A stretch of DNA of 64,000 nt from Odobenus rosmarus divergens (Eukaryota; Chordata; Mammalia; Carnivora; Odobenidae): positions 776,300-840,299 of the forward strand of contig NW_004450276.1 in the NCBI RefSeq assembly GCF_000321225.1, read 5' to 3'. Below are positions 1-13,332 of this stretch, piece after piece. Position numbers and translations under genes: made by a program. Under the pieces are notes generated by a model. It saw only the letters and a list, made by a program, of their open reading frames with translations, did not search any database and had not been told where the DNA came from. Every line of letters begins with the position of its first letter. Position 1 is the stretch's first letter.

Positions 1-1845
1 GCACACAGATGTGAATATTGGAAGGCAGGGTTCACTGAAAGCCATCTATGGATGCCAGCGAACACACTGTATTGAGCGCATTCATTTAAAAAGGCATTTC
101 CAGTACTAGTTAGCCATGGAAAATGAGGAGCCCCTATAGCTGCAATCGCTTCAGTGGGTCATTTCCAAAAGCCTAATGAGCTGTGATGTCAATCGCCAAT
201 AGTCAGCCTACTTTTAAGAATCACAGGTCTCAAGCGAAGGGATTCATTTATAAGCAGATTACAGCCTCGGTTTGATTCATAAACTTCAGCCCCTTACTGT
301 TAGATTTATGAAAGAACAAGTTCAGGTGTATTTGCCTAGGGATACTCAGCAAATATTTGGAAAATAATTTAATGTTTGGTGTATAATAATAATTTTGAAC
401 ATTTGTATGTGCTTTATAATTTAGGTAGTGCTTTTAGGTATCACCTTATTTGCTTTTCATTTCAAATCTTACATGGTCGATCAGGCAGATAGGATTCCCA
501 TTTTCAAGTGAGGAAACTAACTCAAGGTAAATTTTAAATTTTTTAAAATGTGTAAATTTTTCAGTTACACAAGTAGGAAACATTGGACCCAGAACTCCAA
601 GTTCAGGGTTCTTTCAAACCAGCTGTCCCTCCTAGAGTTCTTTCAAACTGAGAAGGATCTCAGACTGAAACCCATTCATTCTCTCTCCATGTACATGTGT
701 GTATGTATTCACACGTATATAAACTGTATGTTAAAAAAATTCTTAATAAGTACAGGCTTCACTGATAGGTAATGAATGAAATTCATTCTTATTACATATT
801 TATGTATGCACATGGATATAAAATATACATTTTAAAGTACACCTTCATTGATAAATGAATATTCTTCATTGAATGATCTTTAGAAGGTCATTAATATCCA
901 TTTCAAGCTCAAGAATATTACAGAACCATGAATGTCTTCTGGAAGTCATCTGGTTCAACCCATTCATTTCACAGATGGGAAAAGAGGCTTAGAGTGGTTA
1001 AGTTACTCGCCCCAAAACACACAGCTATTTAGTGGAAGAGCCAAGAACCTGAACCTACTGTTCTTGCAACTAAATCAAGCCACCTCAAGAATAGCCTTCC
1101 AAATGAAATTGTGTGAGGAACATGATACTTTATATGTTTAAAAAATTAACCTGCGATTCACCTGGAATTCAAAGTAACACAAATTGTAACTCTTTAAGTG
1201 ACTCAAGGCAGTTAAGGACCAGCTGTGCAATTTGCTGCAAATATTGGTGTTTCTGCGAGATAGCCTAGTGCTAAGAATCCATGGAAGAGAAAAGCTGAGA
1301 ACTAGCTTCAGTGTAGAGAGTTCTTCAGGAGGAAAAAGAAACCATAATCGTTGTAGCCAATAACTTGTTCCATGTTCCACTGCGAGGATTATGCTAGTAG
1401 CAAAATCAAGGAATTTACATCAGTCTCACAGAAGTGAGTGTGGAAACTTTTTCTGAGAATGAGGGGTTGAGATGAGCTAAATCTTGTTTTGTTTTGTTTT
1501 GTTTTTTTTCAAATGAAAAAACTCCCATAAAGGTCAGTTCTGTAGACACCATTTTGACAGCATTGCACTTGTCCCAGCTCCAATGTTACTGTGACAAGTA
1601 GTGAGTAATGTTGCTTTTTGACCTGAATAGAGATCCAGGGCTTTTCTTCCCTTTCCCTCATCCTTCCCCTCTTTCGAGCTCCCCTCCCTCCCTTTTTCTA
1701 CTAAAGGAGAAAATGTTTTCAATTTGTTAACTAAACAGATACATTCCAGAAGCCAGTCTTAATATTAGCAGTATTTACCAAAGTCCTAGTGTATGTGACT
1801 TTAAGAGCTGACCATTTAGCACGTGTTTGACTAAAGAGTCAACTT
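1..1845. other. Non-coding sequence upstream of PTER coding exons
   Basis: No exon with convincing coding content is seen; the short frames here lack any recognised domain. By position it is either the first PTER intron or 5' flank. It holds a MIR-like fragment (about 905-1075), a TTTTG run near 1488-1510 and a C/T-rich tract near 1640-1700. The first 330 bases are free of recognisable repeats and carry CCAAT-like and homeodomain-like motifs, which may be regulatory but cannot be assigned. Confidence 0.6.
905..1075 (-). repeat. MIR-like SINE fragment, antisense
   Basis: The stretch reads as the complement of the mammalian MIR core: a 'cacagatgggaaaagaggct' block followed by 'agtggttaag' and 'cacacagcta', the usual order seen when MIR lies on the opposite strand. 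It is diverged, as expected for an ancient repeat. Confidence 0.6.
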
Positions 1846-2790
1846 AAAAATGGGCCGAGGACCTGCACAGAATTTTTTCCGAAGAAGACATACAGATGGC
1901 CAACAGATGCATGAAGAGATGTGCAGTATCACTAATCATCAAGAAAAGGCAAACTGAAACGAGAATGAGATGCCCTTACACCTGCCACAATGGCTAGTAT
2001 CAAAAAGACAAGAAATGACAAGTGTTGGCAAGGATGTAGAGCAAAGGGAACCCTTCCTCACTGTTGGGGGGGGAATGTAAGTTGATGCAGCCACTATGGA
2101 AAACAGTTTGGAAGGTTCCTCAGACAACTAAAAATAGAAATGTCATACAATCCAGCAATTACACTTGTAGGTGTTTACCAAAGAAAACGACCAAAGAAAA
2201 CGAAAACACTAATCAAGAAAGACATATGCAGCCCCATGCTTACTGCAGCATTACTTACACTAGCCAGTTAGAGGAGCAATCCAAGTGTCCATCCATAGAT
2301 GAATGGGCAAAGAAGATGAGGTACAATGGAATATTACTCAGCCATGAAAAAGAAGGAAATCTTGCCATTTGCAAATAGTTGGACCTAGAGGGCATTATGC
2401 TAAGTAAATAAGTCAGACAAAGACAAACACCATATGATTTCACTTATTCTGGAATCTAAGAAACAAACACAACCAGAAACAGACTCATAGATACAGAGAA
2501 CAAACTGGTGGTTGCCAGAGGGGAGGCAGTGGGAGAATGGGCAAAATAGACAAAGGCAATTCAGAGGTACCAACTTCTAGCTATAAATCACAGGGATGAA
2601 AAGTACAGCATAAGGAACATAGTCAATAATATTGTAATAATTGTATGGTGACAGGTGGTAAGTAATTACACTTATCATGGCAAGCATTTCATAATGTACA
2701 TAATTGTTGAATCACTAGGTTGGACACCTGAAACAATATAATATTGTACATCAACTGTACTTCAATTAAGAATAAAAAATTTTTAAACAA
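1846..2790 (+). mobile_element. LINE-1 3' fragment
   Basis: Sense-oriented LINE-1 remnant. It begins with the ORF2 tail motif (gacctgcacagaattttttc, gaagaagacatacagatggc), runs through the 'caagtgttggcaaggatgta' block and ends in a 3' UTR with AATAAAAAATTTTTAAAC. A homologous block recurs at 25200-26080 in the larger L1. Frameshifts and stops break the reading frame, so it is inactive. The 104-codon frame at 2064-2378 lies inside it and is not a gene. Confidence 0.85.
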
Positions 2791-5700
2791 AGTCAATTAA
2801 GCTACAAGCTCCATCCCAACAGTTGAGCAGCCCAATGTGATTTCTGACTTGAGTAATTACTGGACTGAACTGATCTATCATTTTAGATGAACTGTTCACA
2901 TCAAGTTGCTCAGGACCGGGAAGGCCTGAGCCAACCCAGGGGAAGGGACCTTTCCCAGGTGCACCCATCTGTCAATGCCTTTTTCGAGGAGTGTCAGTCA
3001 CTTCCTAGGTACATCTTCATCACCATCTTCATATTTGTTATTTGGAATTTGGAAATATCCTCAGATGTCTCTCCAACCTCCTTAGTCAAATGGGGAAAAA
3101 AAGGCTAAAAAAAAAAACAAAAAAAAAAAGGCAAAAAAACCCCCCAAAAAACCCTTGGGAATGAAACCCACATTTTCCTCTGAATACAAGAATCATGCTG
3201 CTCATTTATATCTCTGAGTGGTTTTGTTTTATTTATGTCACTGTTTGAAGAACTTGCTGGGTCCCATTATTGTTCTGAAGTGGTCGGATTTCCTCCTCCT
3301 TATTCAGGCATGGTTATTGATTTTTTTTGACAACGCTTAATATGAAAAGTCATAAATCTCCATGCAGTAGAGCCATAGAACCATACGTATCCGGGCAAGT
3401 GGGCATGTGCTGGTTGTGAGGAGGAAATCTTGCGTCACCATTGTTCAGCCACCAGACCAATGCTGTCGGAGAGAAGACATGTCACAGGCTTGAACCTGCA
3501 CATGATTGAAGTATTCAAACAAGCTTTAAAAAATATTATGTGGTTTTAAAAATATTTTAGTCACAAATCAAATGTCACCTCTAAGTGCAGTACTGCTGCT
3601 CTGTGTCATACAGCCCCATAAAAAGATAGAAGTGCCTGCATATTTGCACCAGAAGGCACTTTTTTCTTAGGAGCCCATTATTTGGGGGATACTTTTATAG
3701 CATCAGCAAGTCCAGTTAGAAACGTCCAGTACTTCTTACTGCTTCTGCTTTCTCACCATCTCCACTGGTGTCCTCTCAGACCAAGCCACCACCTGATTTT
3801 TTTTTCCAGGTTCTAGCAACACCCCACTGCAGGTACACTGGCCACCCCCTTTATCCATTCTCCATGAGACTGCTAGTTATTCAGTTCATATCTTGTCCTG
3901 CATAAAACTCTGAAATGCTTTCCCATTTTTTTCATCAGGTAGGGTTTGATCAGGGAAAGAAAACAGCTAGAGGTGAAATGGAACAAGGATTTAGTATAGA
4001 GATTCGAACTTCAGCAGTTCTTGGGGAAGTGAGCTGAAAATCAATTCACCCAACATCAACTTGCCAATTTGACCCCTGCATCTAAAATTGCAGAGCAGGT
4101 ACCTTCAGCGAGGTCCAGGACCAGGTGTGACAGAGGCAGGGGCAGGAAAAGGGCATGAATCTATGAAATCCAGGAGGACACTCATTCGTATGTAAAATTT
4201 TCAGGAAGTCCTATCCTCTGAAATGTGAAATGTAACCGAAATGAATATTCAACTCAGGGAGACAGAAAAATCTTAAGCATAACGGCCTGAGTGAAATAAC
4301 TGTGGCAAAATCTCGGGGAAGCAAAATGAAAATTGCCCCCCAAACTCCCCACCCACCACCAAATCTCTAACAGCTTGGCAAATTTGCTCTATATTTTATA
4401 AAAGTTAATTTGTGCATGTATTTTCAAAAATGACACATCCTACATATTGTCTCTGGTTTCCAGCTCAACCCTATAGTACTGGTTCTCTTCTCTTGTCTTT
4501 TTTTTTTTTCTTTGAAGTGTGCTTCTATACACATTGGGGATAGAAGTATTGTTTCCTTTGACCAGGCTTGTACCGGTAATTGCAGACTAGCCTCCGTGTC
4601 TCTGACTGCTCAGATTTCACATTTGAAGTACAACAAAGCTTTTGGCAACTGCGTTTATAGCTCCGCTCTTTTCCCACTACCTTCTGTTGCAGGTGTGTGC
4701 AGTGCCGAAGCTTGCCATGGATGCTCTGGAAAATGCCGGAAGCCCGCTTTTTTTGGTGCGGGTCACTCCTGTCTGTACACCAGCAGCTCTCATTGTCCAT
4801 TACCCTCCTCTGTATTCTGTGAACTCTTCACTCTGTGGTGGATGGCCAATGGTAGCCTCTTGCCTATACAGCTTTCGGGCTGAATGTGGGTGAAAGAGCC
4901 ATACAGGAACCGCACGTAACCGTGCGGGAACCATGAGCGTTATATACATATTTTATTGCACTAAAAGATACATTCCAGCTTAGAGCAATGTCGGCTACAG
5001 TTTGTTCTTTCATCCTTTCTTATCCTTTAAGTGTGAGTTACATTGTTTGTGATCATAGGAAGCAGCAACTCGCTCTGCCTGAGGAATTTCCCAGGAGAGA
5101 TGACATTTAAGTGTTTTGTTTTTTTTTTTCACAGATTCACAGGTTGTGAGCTTGCAACTTACTAACATTGCTCTTTCAAATCTGTATCAATTAACCATGC
5201 AGTTTGGTACTTTTCTAGTAAAAGTGCTACTGCTGTTGGTTTGATTTTTTTTTTCCTTTTTAAGAAATTGAAGCCTAGTTGACATGCAATGATAGTGATA
5301 GTGTTTCATCAGTTTATCCAAGTTTCTGGGCCCCATCAGCCAAAAGGAAGGAAAGAACAAATTAACCCCTATGGAAGATTGAATCGATCATTAATGAACT
5401 GTGATTTTTGTCACCAGAAAGAACTAGCTACGTATTCCTTGCTCTCAGTAACAGGGAATAAGTCAATGAACAGTGAAGTCCTAGACATCATCAAGGAAAA
5501 TCATTGTCCTGTGCGGTGACTGGCAAGCACACGGCGACTCTTTAAACAGACACCAGCTTCTGTCACCATGTGAATTATTTAGATGATGGAAGCTTGGCTT
5601 GCAGAAGAGCACTACCAACCAAAAGCTAATGGCCGTGCTAGCCACAAGTCCTACAGTTGTCTATCAAACAGTCGAAATCAATTATTTACACATTATGGGC

Positions 5701-6490
5701 CAATGCATATCAAACTTCTCAGTTCCAGATAATTGCAGTGGATTGATGTAAAACTGCCTTGGGCTCAGTGCTCCTTTCTCCCCAACCCTGGTCTCTTTTC
5801 CCCTTGTCTCTTGAATGTACCACTGTGAATCATCCTCTACCTGATGCTCCCCCAAATGATCTCCTCTCTAACCAAACACTTCCTCTGAAAAAAAAAAAAA
5901 TAATAACCTAGGGAATACATAGTAGTTCCAATGTAGCCGAACAGAGCAGAACTATCATTTGTTAACCAAGTGCTGTGTGCTTTGATACTTGGTAGCTCAT
6001 TTCACTGAATGCCTAGGACAGCATAGGAAATGTGCTTTTGTTATTCTGATTTACAGATAAGAAAACTGATGCTTAGAAGTTCAGGGATTTCAGAATGTCT
6101 TTAAGGAACAGCTTGAGAGCTTCAGAGGCATGTTCTTTTACCTGGTTCCCAATTTGTCAGCATCCTCCGAATGTATGCGGCTAGCACTCCCTGTAGACCA
6201 CTGTTTCCGGCAGGGGTTTCACTCTTGGCCACAAAGGTGTTTGTCTTCACGCTTTCAGTCGTGGCTTCTTTCCAAGAGAATCCCTTCATTTAGGAAACAT
6301 ACGGACTCATGAACATTCTGGAGTGTTCTTGTTGTCAGTGATGGAAACTTGGTGAATACTTAGTATGTGTTACAAATGAAAATAAATAGGATAAATAGAA
6401 AGGTTTTTACTCTTTGGAGACAGCAAATTTCAGTTTCAATTAAGTTATAGTTGCTTTCATTATAACAAAGTTTTCATTATAACTTTTTTT
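2791..6490. other. Unannotated intronic or 5'-flanking stretch
   Basis: No exon is recognised. An A-rich tract occurs at about 3098-3150. A perfect 7-bp inverted repeat CCGCACG-TAAC-CGTGCGG lies at 4910-4927. A weak, old MIR/L2-like block occurs near 5960-6090. The frames at 4512-4893 overlap one another in several phases and on both strands without a family match. A splice-acceptor-like tract (ttctgttgcag) ends near 4692, so an untranslated PTER exon cannot be excluded. Confidence 0.5.
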
Positions 6491-6703
6491 TTAAAGATTT
6501 ATTTATTTATTTGAGAGAGTGCGCATGTGCGTGCTCTCATAGGGGGGAAGGGCAGAGGGAGAGAGAGAATCTTCAAGCAGACTCTCCACTGAGCACAGAC
6601 CCCTTCACTCCTGACACAGGGATCAATCCCAGGATCCCAAGATCATGACTTGAGCCAAAACCAAGAGTCGGATGCTTAATCAACTGTGCCACCCAGGCGC
6701 CCT
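6491..6703 (-). mobile_element. Carnivore tRNA-derived SINE
   Basis: In antisense orientation the element begins with its tail (aaagatttatttatttattt), passes through the purine-rich middle (the CT-rich part of the sense strand) and ends with the tRNA-like head (ccacccaggcgccct). The older 'ccaagagtcggatgcttaa' subtype of the head is present. Confidence 0.92.
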
Positions 6704-7452
6704 GGATTTTTGCTTTTAATGATTTTCGAAGTATTTCTGACTATGTGCCCTAGACAAAAGAAAACATCTAGAGCAAGAGAGGTTTTTATTCTTGTTTTTT
6801 ATTATTAAATCTAGGCGTGCCCCCCCAGTTGTTTTTTGGGGGAATAATCTGTGAAATGATCAAGGTCAAAGATTTTTGTCCTACGTGTATTTATATCTAC
6901 AATTTCTGGCACATGATGGACCTTTCAACAGATTTTTTTTCACTTGGATAGTGAATGAGTAATGGAATGATCAGTAGCCTCAGTATATTTAATTTATTTG
7001 GGAAAATGACAAATGAAAAAGTTCTGATACAAGGCTGATTTTGACATAAGTTATTGATTATGAGTTTTTTTTTTAATGGAAATTATTGTTGAATTAACCA
7101 AGGAAGTATAGCCATGACTAATGAGATAAAATTAAGCAAAAGGAAACTGTGAACTGAATACCAAGAAATATTTTCAGTAGATGAGGCTGGGATTAAGTCA
7201 GGCAAAGGAGTTCCAGTGGAAGTGGCCAGAGGACATCTAACACCATGCACGTCACTTAAGGCTGCAGTGAACTTCCACAATTTACTAGAGACTGACTCTG
7301 GCTTTGGCAGGATGATAAGTGGGATCATATCTCTAATTTAATTGATTCTCTTTCTTACACAGGTATACATTCGCAGCCTCCTATCCCCGATGGATGGAAT
7401 TTATGGGTGTGTTAAATTTTCTGATTGTAGTCTTCTTTTTTTTTTTTTCCAG
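6704..7452 (+). other. 3' end of the intron before PTER coding exon 1
   Basis: AT-rich DNA without recognised repeats. It ends in a strong acceptor: a run of T residues followed by CCAG, with AG at 7451-7452. Confidence 0.7.
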
Positions 7453-7491
7453 AAAACACTCTTTTCAGAGCATCTCCTGGTATCACCAGAA

Positions 7492-7923
7492 ATGTCTTCC
7501 TTAAGTGGGAAAGTCCAAACGGTTTTGGGCCCCGTGGAGCCCAGCAAACTGGGCCGTACTCTGACCCACGAACATCTGACAATGACCTTTGACCACTGTT
7601 ACTACCCACCTCCTCCGTGTCATGAAGCTGCCTCTCAGGAACCTATTATGATGAAAAACTTATTCTGGATTCAAAAAAACCCTTATTCCCATAAAGAGAA
7701 TCTTTGGCTGAATCAGGAGACAGACGCTGTAAGGGAAGAATTGTTGTATTTTAAAGCCAACGGTGGAGGGGCTCTGGTGGAGAACACAACTGTTGGGATT
7801 AGCCGAGATGTGAAGACTCTGAGGTGGCTGGCAGAGGAGACGGGTGTCCATATCATATCTGGAGCTGGGTTTTACGTGGAGGCAACTCACTCTCCGGAGA
7901 CCAGAGCCATGTCAGTGGAGCAG
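7492..7923 (+). CDS. PTER: Phosphotriesterase-related protein (N-acetyltaurine hydrolase), coding exon 1
   Basis: Residues 1-144 of a 349-residue protein assembled from four exons. PTER is a cytosolic metal-dependent amidohydrolase with a TIM-barrel fold, related to bacterial phosphotriesterase; recent work assigns it hydrolysis of N-acetyltaurine to taurine and acetate. This exon starts [10 protein letters not shown] and carries the first metal-binding motif T-H-E-H, with His26 and His28. The acceptor AG is at 7451-7452, leaving 39 untranslated bases (7453-7491) before the ATG, which has A at -3. A longer open frame reaches back to 7342 but crosses the acceptor, so it is intronic. The exon ends ...VEQ with donor GTGAGG at 7924, phase 0. 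The family match is strong: exact length, exon phases and ligand positions all agree. Confidence 0.97.
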
Positions 7924-9264
7924 GTGAGGAGCCCTGAGGACTTGGACAATATTTGCGTGTCAATTCAGAAAGGCCAGAAGCTCAGACACTGGATTTTCCC
8001 TCTGTGCCATCTCCATTGGGGAATGTCACTGACTCAGAGGTAGCTGGGCATTGCTACAGAAATGTGCTAGCTAGCAATGACATCTGCCAGTGGGGACCCA
8101 AATTAGGAACATTTCGTCTCATAAAGAAAAAAGCATCGAGGGAGGAGAGCTTAACCCACTAGTCACTGAAAAATCCCAAGTGTTAACACTTAGATTTGGA
8201 TATGTGGTATTCCTGCTCCATAGTGGTGGTACAGCCTGTTTGTAAACCTCATTTTCCCATTATAAACTGCAGTTATGTAACCTCGATTTTCTTTCTGGAT
8301 TTTATAATAACCAGCAATAAAAATTTACTGTAGGGTGAGACTTGGCAGGCAGAGACTTGGCACACGGGCGAATATGTTTCCTTCTTTTACAAAACAGGAA
8401 GGGTGGAAGAAAATCCACTCCTGTTTTTGTTATCATATGATCTTAAGGAAGAATGGGCAGAAGGAAGGAAATCTTTCAGAGAGAAACAGAAAGAATTAGC
8501 CACAAAGCTTCTTGGCATATATATGTGCTCTCCTTCTGAACATGTCTGTGTGTGTTTATACATGTTTATACCTATTGGCTATATTTATATGTGTCATCCA
8601 TTGCCTACTTGAAAGGCATAGCATGTCAGCTGCAGTCTTTGCAACGATTCAGTTAATCATTAAAATCTTTGTATTGCAAAACTTTATCTGCATCATTTTC
8701 CAATCAGACCTTTACTTTTTATATGCTTATATTATTTGAAGACTATCCTGAAGTCAGCCATTACACATTCTTCCAACCACTCTTAGTAGTAATATACATA
8801 GGAATCAAAAAATGTCATATTAGTATTGTGTGCTGTGAACATTCTATGCTGTATGGGGTTAAGCACTGCATAAATAAGGGAGAATTAAAGGATTAGTTGA
8901 TACAGTTGATGTATGTTCAAGGGCAGTCTTTTTATGTTCTAGATGTTTCTCAGGTTAAATTATAGATTTTTTTTTTCTCATCTGAATGTACTTTCATGAA
9001 GTCACCTTTTTTCCCCCTATAGCTTCCTAAAGCCACAAATTTCTTGTTAAATAATCACAGTAAGATATTATTGAATCTTTGATTTAGAATAACTTGTTGA
9101 ATTTGAGATTTGGCCTTTCTCATTGACCCATATTAATTGAATGGATGGTGAATACATTCTTAAAAGAACGAATGGCTGAAGGAATAAATCCATTCACATA
9201 CTGTGGCGACTCTGGGTTGATAAATTCCAGCCTATAAAATGTTTTCTTTCCTGCTCTTCCTTAG
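7924..9264 (+). other. PTER: PTER intron between coding exons 1 and 2
   Basis: A 1,341-base intron with GTGAGG donor and CTTCCTTAG acceptor. No transposon is recognised. The short frames at 7953-8896 are T/A-rich and show no domain. Confidence 0.85.
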
Positions 9265-9530
9265 CTTACTGATGTCCTCATTCATGAAATTCTCCATGGG
9301 GCCGATGGAACGACTATCAAGTGTGGCGTCATCGGAGAAATTGGTTGCTCCTGGCCTCTGGCTGAGAATGAAAGGAAAGTTCTTCAAGCAACTGCTTATG
9401 CTCAGGCTCAGCTAGGCTGTCCTGTTATTATTCATCCTGGGAGGAATCCAAGTGCACCATTTCAGATCATCCGAGTGTTGCAAGAAGCAGGTGTAGACAT
9501 CTCCAAAACAGTTATGTCCCACATCGATAG
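9265..9530 (+). CDS. PTER: PTER coding exon 2 (metal-site exon)
   Basis: Residues 145-232 plus two bases of codon 233. This exon holds three of the six expected metal ligands: Glu169 in G-E-I-G-C (the position of the carboxylated bridging lysine of bacterial phosphotriesterase, Glu in the PTER branch), His201 in I-I-H-P-G-R and His230 in S-H-I-D-R. All are intact. It is bounded by AG at 9263-9264 and GTAAGC at 9531, and the intron splits Arg233 (AG|G). It is not obvious as a long open frame because it lacks its own start. Confidence 0.96.
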
Positions 9531-10023
9531 GTAAGCAGACTCTCTCCAAATTAGTTCAAGTCACCAGATGATTATGGATGATCAAATAAATAATATCAGA
9601 TTGATGAAACGTTAATCACCTAGAGAAAACCACTAACTACCTGGATGACAATATTTTACAAGAGACATTCGTAAAAGTCAATGCTGCCTTTTCTGTGTCC
9701 TGATTCTGGGTCTGTTCGTGTTCTAGGTGTTTTGTGTCAATCATTTCTTTTAATTTACTTAATCCTTCATAACCCTTCATGGTAACTGTTTCTGTGTACT
9801 TCACTTCTTTGCCTCAGGGTCTGATACCACAGTAGCTGCCAAGTCTAGATGCTCAGTATTTGTCAGTAGTTAGAGTGAGAAATTTATCTGCAAATATAAA
9901 GGGAAGGGAAAGTGAATGGTTTCACCCTGAGAAGAAAACCACGAACGTAAATATGCAAAGTTGCTGTTGTGACTGGTGGTTTGAGTCATCTGAATTTGGG
10001 AAAATGCAATTATAAAACAATAC

Positions 10024-10229
10024 TGGGGCATAAGCCTGGGTGGCTCACTCAGTTGAGCGTCTGACTATTGATTTCGGCTCAGGTCATGATCTCAGGGTCG
10101 TGAGATGGAGCCCTACGTGGGGCTCCGGGCTCCACACTGAGCCCGGAGTCTGCTTGAGATTCTCTCTCCCTCTCCTTCTGCCCCTCCCTTCCACTCTCTC
10201 TCCAATAAATAAATCTTTTTAAAAAAACA
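10024..10229 (+). mobile_element. Carnivore tRNA-derived SINE
   Basis: Sense copy: 'aagcctgggtggctcactca' head, 'ctattgatttcggctcaggt' core (older subtype), CT-rich middle and AATAAATAAATC plus A-rich tail. The 60-codon frame at 10040-10222 is the SINE itself. Confidence 0.93.
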
Positions 10230-10261
10230 TAATAGAAATGGGTATATTATTTGTTTGGTAG

Positions 10262-10685
10262 TATTCTTAGTTGCCAGGGGCTACTATAACAAATTATAAG
10301 AAACTAGGTGGCTTAAAACAAGATATTTCTTTCTCACAGCTCTCGAGGCCTGAGCTGCACTTCCTCCAAAGGCTCTAGGGGAAAATCCTACCTTGTTTCT
10401 TCCATTGTCTGGTTTCCTTGGCTTGTGGCTACATAACTTCAGCTTCTGCCCTTTTCTTTATGTGGCCCCCTCCTGTCTGTCTGTGTCTTCTCCTCTTTTG
10501 TTTCTTAGAAGGGCACATCATTAGATTGAGTGTCCACTCACACAACCCAGAATGATCTCCTCTTGAGATCCTTAACGTCATCACAGCTTCAGACTCTTTT
10601 CCCAAATAGGGTCACTTTCAGAGGTTCAGAGGGTTAACACATGGACATATCTTTGTGGAGCTCACTGCTCAACCCCAACACATTA
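10262..10685 (-). repeat. Ancient LTR-type repeat, MaLR/MLT1-like
   Basis: Contains the familiar block 'ggcttaaaacaagatatttc' followed by 'tctcacagctc', 'cttggcttgtggc' and 'cctcttgagatcctta', as seen in old mammalian interspersed repeats read in antisense. It is related to the copy at 62336-62740. The class assignment comes from memory of the consensus and is uncertain. Confidence 0.5.
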
Positions 10686-11973
10686 TATTAAATGTGTAGG
10701 GGCCCGCAAAATAAGTGACTATTTGAACAGATGTTGGCTGCAGTTCATTTTATGAAGAAGCCTAACAGTATTGCAAAGCCTAGACACTGGCCTTCAGATG
10801 AAGTTGATTAAGGAATTAACACAGGAAAAATGAGACTAATAATACATCACGATTATTTCTATCTTGCATATTGGAGTAAAGCCATATTAACAGACCGGTA
10901 GCTCCTCATCGTTGCACCTGGCATTCTGCTATTTAATAAACTAACAGTCCTACAGAATGTATTGATAAAATGCTTCTACTTAATAGAAATATTATAAAAT
11001 CCTGGGCTGAAAAGAAATTAAAAGTTATAATTGTGGCAGAATGGAGAAGGCGATATTAATGGAGAGACTGAGAACATCAAGGTAAAGGCAGTTTTCCTGG
11101 CAACTGGGTTGGTACCAAGATCAATACATGCCTATTTTCAAGATCTTCTGGTTGTACTGATAAAGTAGAGGGATGCTTCTAGATCCCCAGTAGTGTGTCC
11201 TAGTATGAAGAATAGAATCTTTGGACCCAGAGGACTCCTGATTTTACATTCTGACCCTACCACTTTCTAGGGTAAGTTCATATGAATTTAAAATAATGTA
11301 TTTGAGAATGTTACCTTGTATGATTTAGAACGTATGTAGCATCTTTAATCCAGAAGGATGATTCTTTAATACTTTTTAAACAGTCTGAAGTATGTCATGC
11401 AAGTGAGTAAGATAATATATATTTTTAAATTTTATAAATATTTCTTGGGTTTTTGGAAACATTGTATTCTGCTGTTATTATGCTCTTGATAGGTCCATTA
11501 GACTACAGTTAGTAACCAGGTTCAAATATTCTATATTCTTGCTGACTTTGTGACTGCTCAATCTATTGGTTACAAAAAAAAAAAGAAGTATGTTAAAAAT
11601 CTATTATGGTGGATTTTTAAATTTCCTATTGTACATATTTCAAGTTTTTTCTTTATATATTTTGAAGCTATGCCATCACATGCATATAAGTTGTTTCACT
11701 TCCCTGGAGAACTGAAACTTATTTCAACATATATTGAACTGCTTTATCTCTAGTAATTTGAGTAATTCTTTTTGTTTTAAAGGCTGTTTTATCTGATATT
11801 AATGTGACTATCTATCCTGATCTTTCTGTGTTGGTTTTATAAGCTAGAGATGTCTTACACACACCCAGCACGTGGCTGGGTTTTGGGTTTTATCCAGTCT
11901 CTTTTTCTAGATGAAAACTTCAGTTTGTTTACATTGACTATGTTTACTAAAATGTTTGTTCCCGCTTTTTTTC

Positions 11974-12177
11974 TTAAGATTTTATTTATTCAATATTTAT
12001 TTGAGAGAGAGAGCATGTGTGTGTGGGTGGGGGGAGGGGTAGAGGCAGAGAATCTCAAGCCAACTCCTCGCTGAGCATGGAGCCCAAAGCAGGGCTCAAT
12101 CTCAGGAGCCCAAGATCATGACCTGAGTCAAAACCAAGAGTCGGACGCTTAACCAACTGAACTATCCAGGCACCCCC
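11974..12177 (-). mobile_element. Carnivore tRNA-derived SINE
   Basis: Antisense copy inserted in the old L1M. The tail (aagattttatttattcaata) is at the left and the head complement (actatccaggcacccc) at the right, with the older 'caagagtcggacgcttaacc' core. Confidence 0.92.
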
Positions 12178-13332
12178 CCCCCACTTTTTCTTTTGGTCAT
12201 AGTTAATGTCATCCTTTCTTGATGTCTTTTATTGATTTTTTTCACCTTCTTATTTTATCTTTCCCCTTTAATACTTTGGAAGGCATCTATACTATTTCTA
12301 TCCTATCAGTGGTTATAATAGAAAATGTAACATGTATATTTAACATATCACATTTTAAATATAATATTTTACCAACCTTCCTGGTAATACAAAGACCTTA
12401 GAATCCTTCGACTTCAATCATTTACCATCTGACTTACATACTATTATTTTTCCAGGATGGGTGTCTATTTTCCTTTTTTTAATCCCAGTGATTAGACATT
12501 ATCTTACTATTATAAAACATATAGATGGTCAATGTATATTTAGATTAGCCTTTCTGTTTCCTATTTTCTTTGCTTACCATTCCCTCTTCACCTCAGGTCT
12601 TTATCCTTGAATTTCCTAAGGTACATCATTTGAAGTTCCTTCAGTGTGTGTCTGTTTTGGTAATACATACTTAGTATGTATGTATCTGAAAATGACTTCA
12701 TTCCTTCATTTATAGGAGATAATTAAATAGGATACATGATTTACAATAATTACTTAAAGTAGACAATTCTACCTAAAAGTTATTTTTTCTAAGTGCTTTA
12801 AAGATATTCCATTTTCAACTGACATTCGTTATTGCTGTTCATAAGTCAGCTGAACCTAATTATGCTTCCTTGGAAGTAACCTGCCTTTTCTTTCTGTTTT
12901 TAACATCTTTATCTCTGGGAGTCTATATCTGCACTACGATCTATCTCAGTGTGAATTTCTTTTTATCGTGTATGCTTGAAATTCCTGGATATGAAGATGT
13001 ATTTTTTCATTTGTTTCTGGAAAACTTCAGCCATTGTCTCTTCAAATAGTGCTTCATCCATATCTTCTTATTTTCATCATAAACTCCAGTTTCAGATATG
13101 TAGGATCTGATGACCTGTCCTGCAGATTTCTTAACATCTCATTCATTTTTCTATCCATTTGCATATTGGACCTATTTCCTTAAAGTTCTTTCTTCCTATT
13201 TACTACTTCTCTCTCCAGCAAAATCAATCTGCTGCCTAATCTATCAATTTGGTTTATAATATTAAGAAACAGAAAACTTAAAACCATAGTCCTTTTAAAA
13301 AAATTTCTATAAATTCTATTTGTTTACTTTTT

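Noticed and set aside
4512..4893. Cys-rich 123-codon frame as a secreted protein
   Set aside because: Three overlapping frames share the stretch, none with a signal peptide or family match; splice-like motifs make an untranslated exon equally possible.
7342..7491. Upstream in-frame start for PTER (233-codon frame)
   Set aside because: The frame crosses the poly-T/AG splice acceptor at 7451-7452; the family protein starts at 7492.
10024..10100. tRNA gene
   Set aside because: The tRNA-like head belongs to a SINE and is followed by the CT-rich body and A tail; the other SINE heads are the same.
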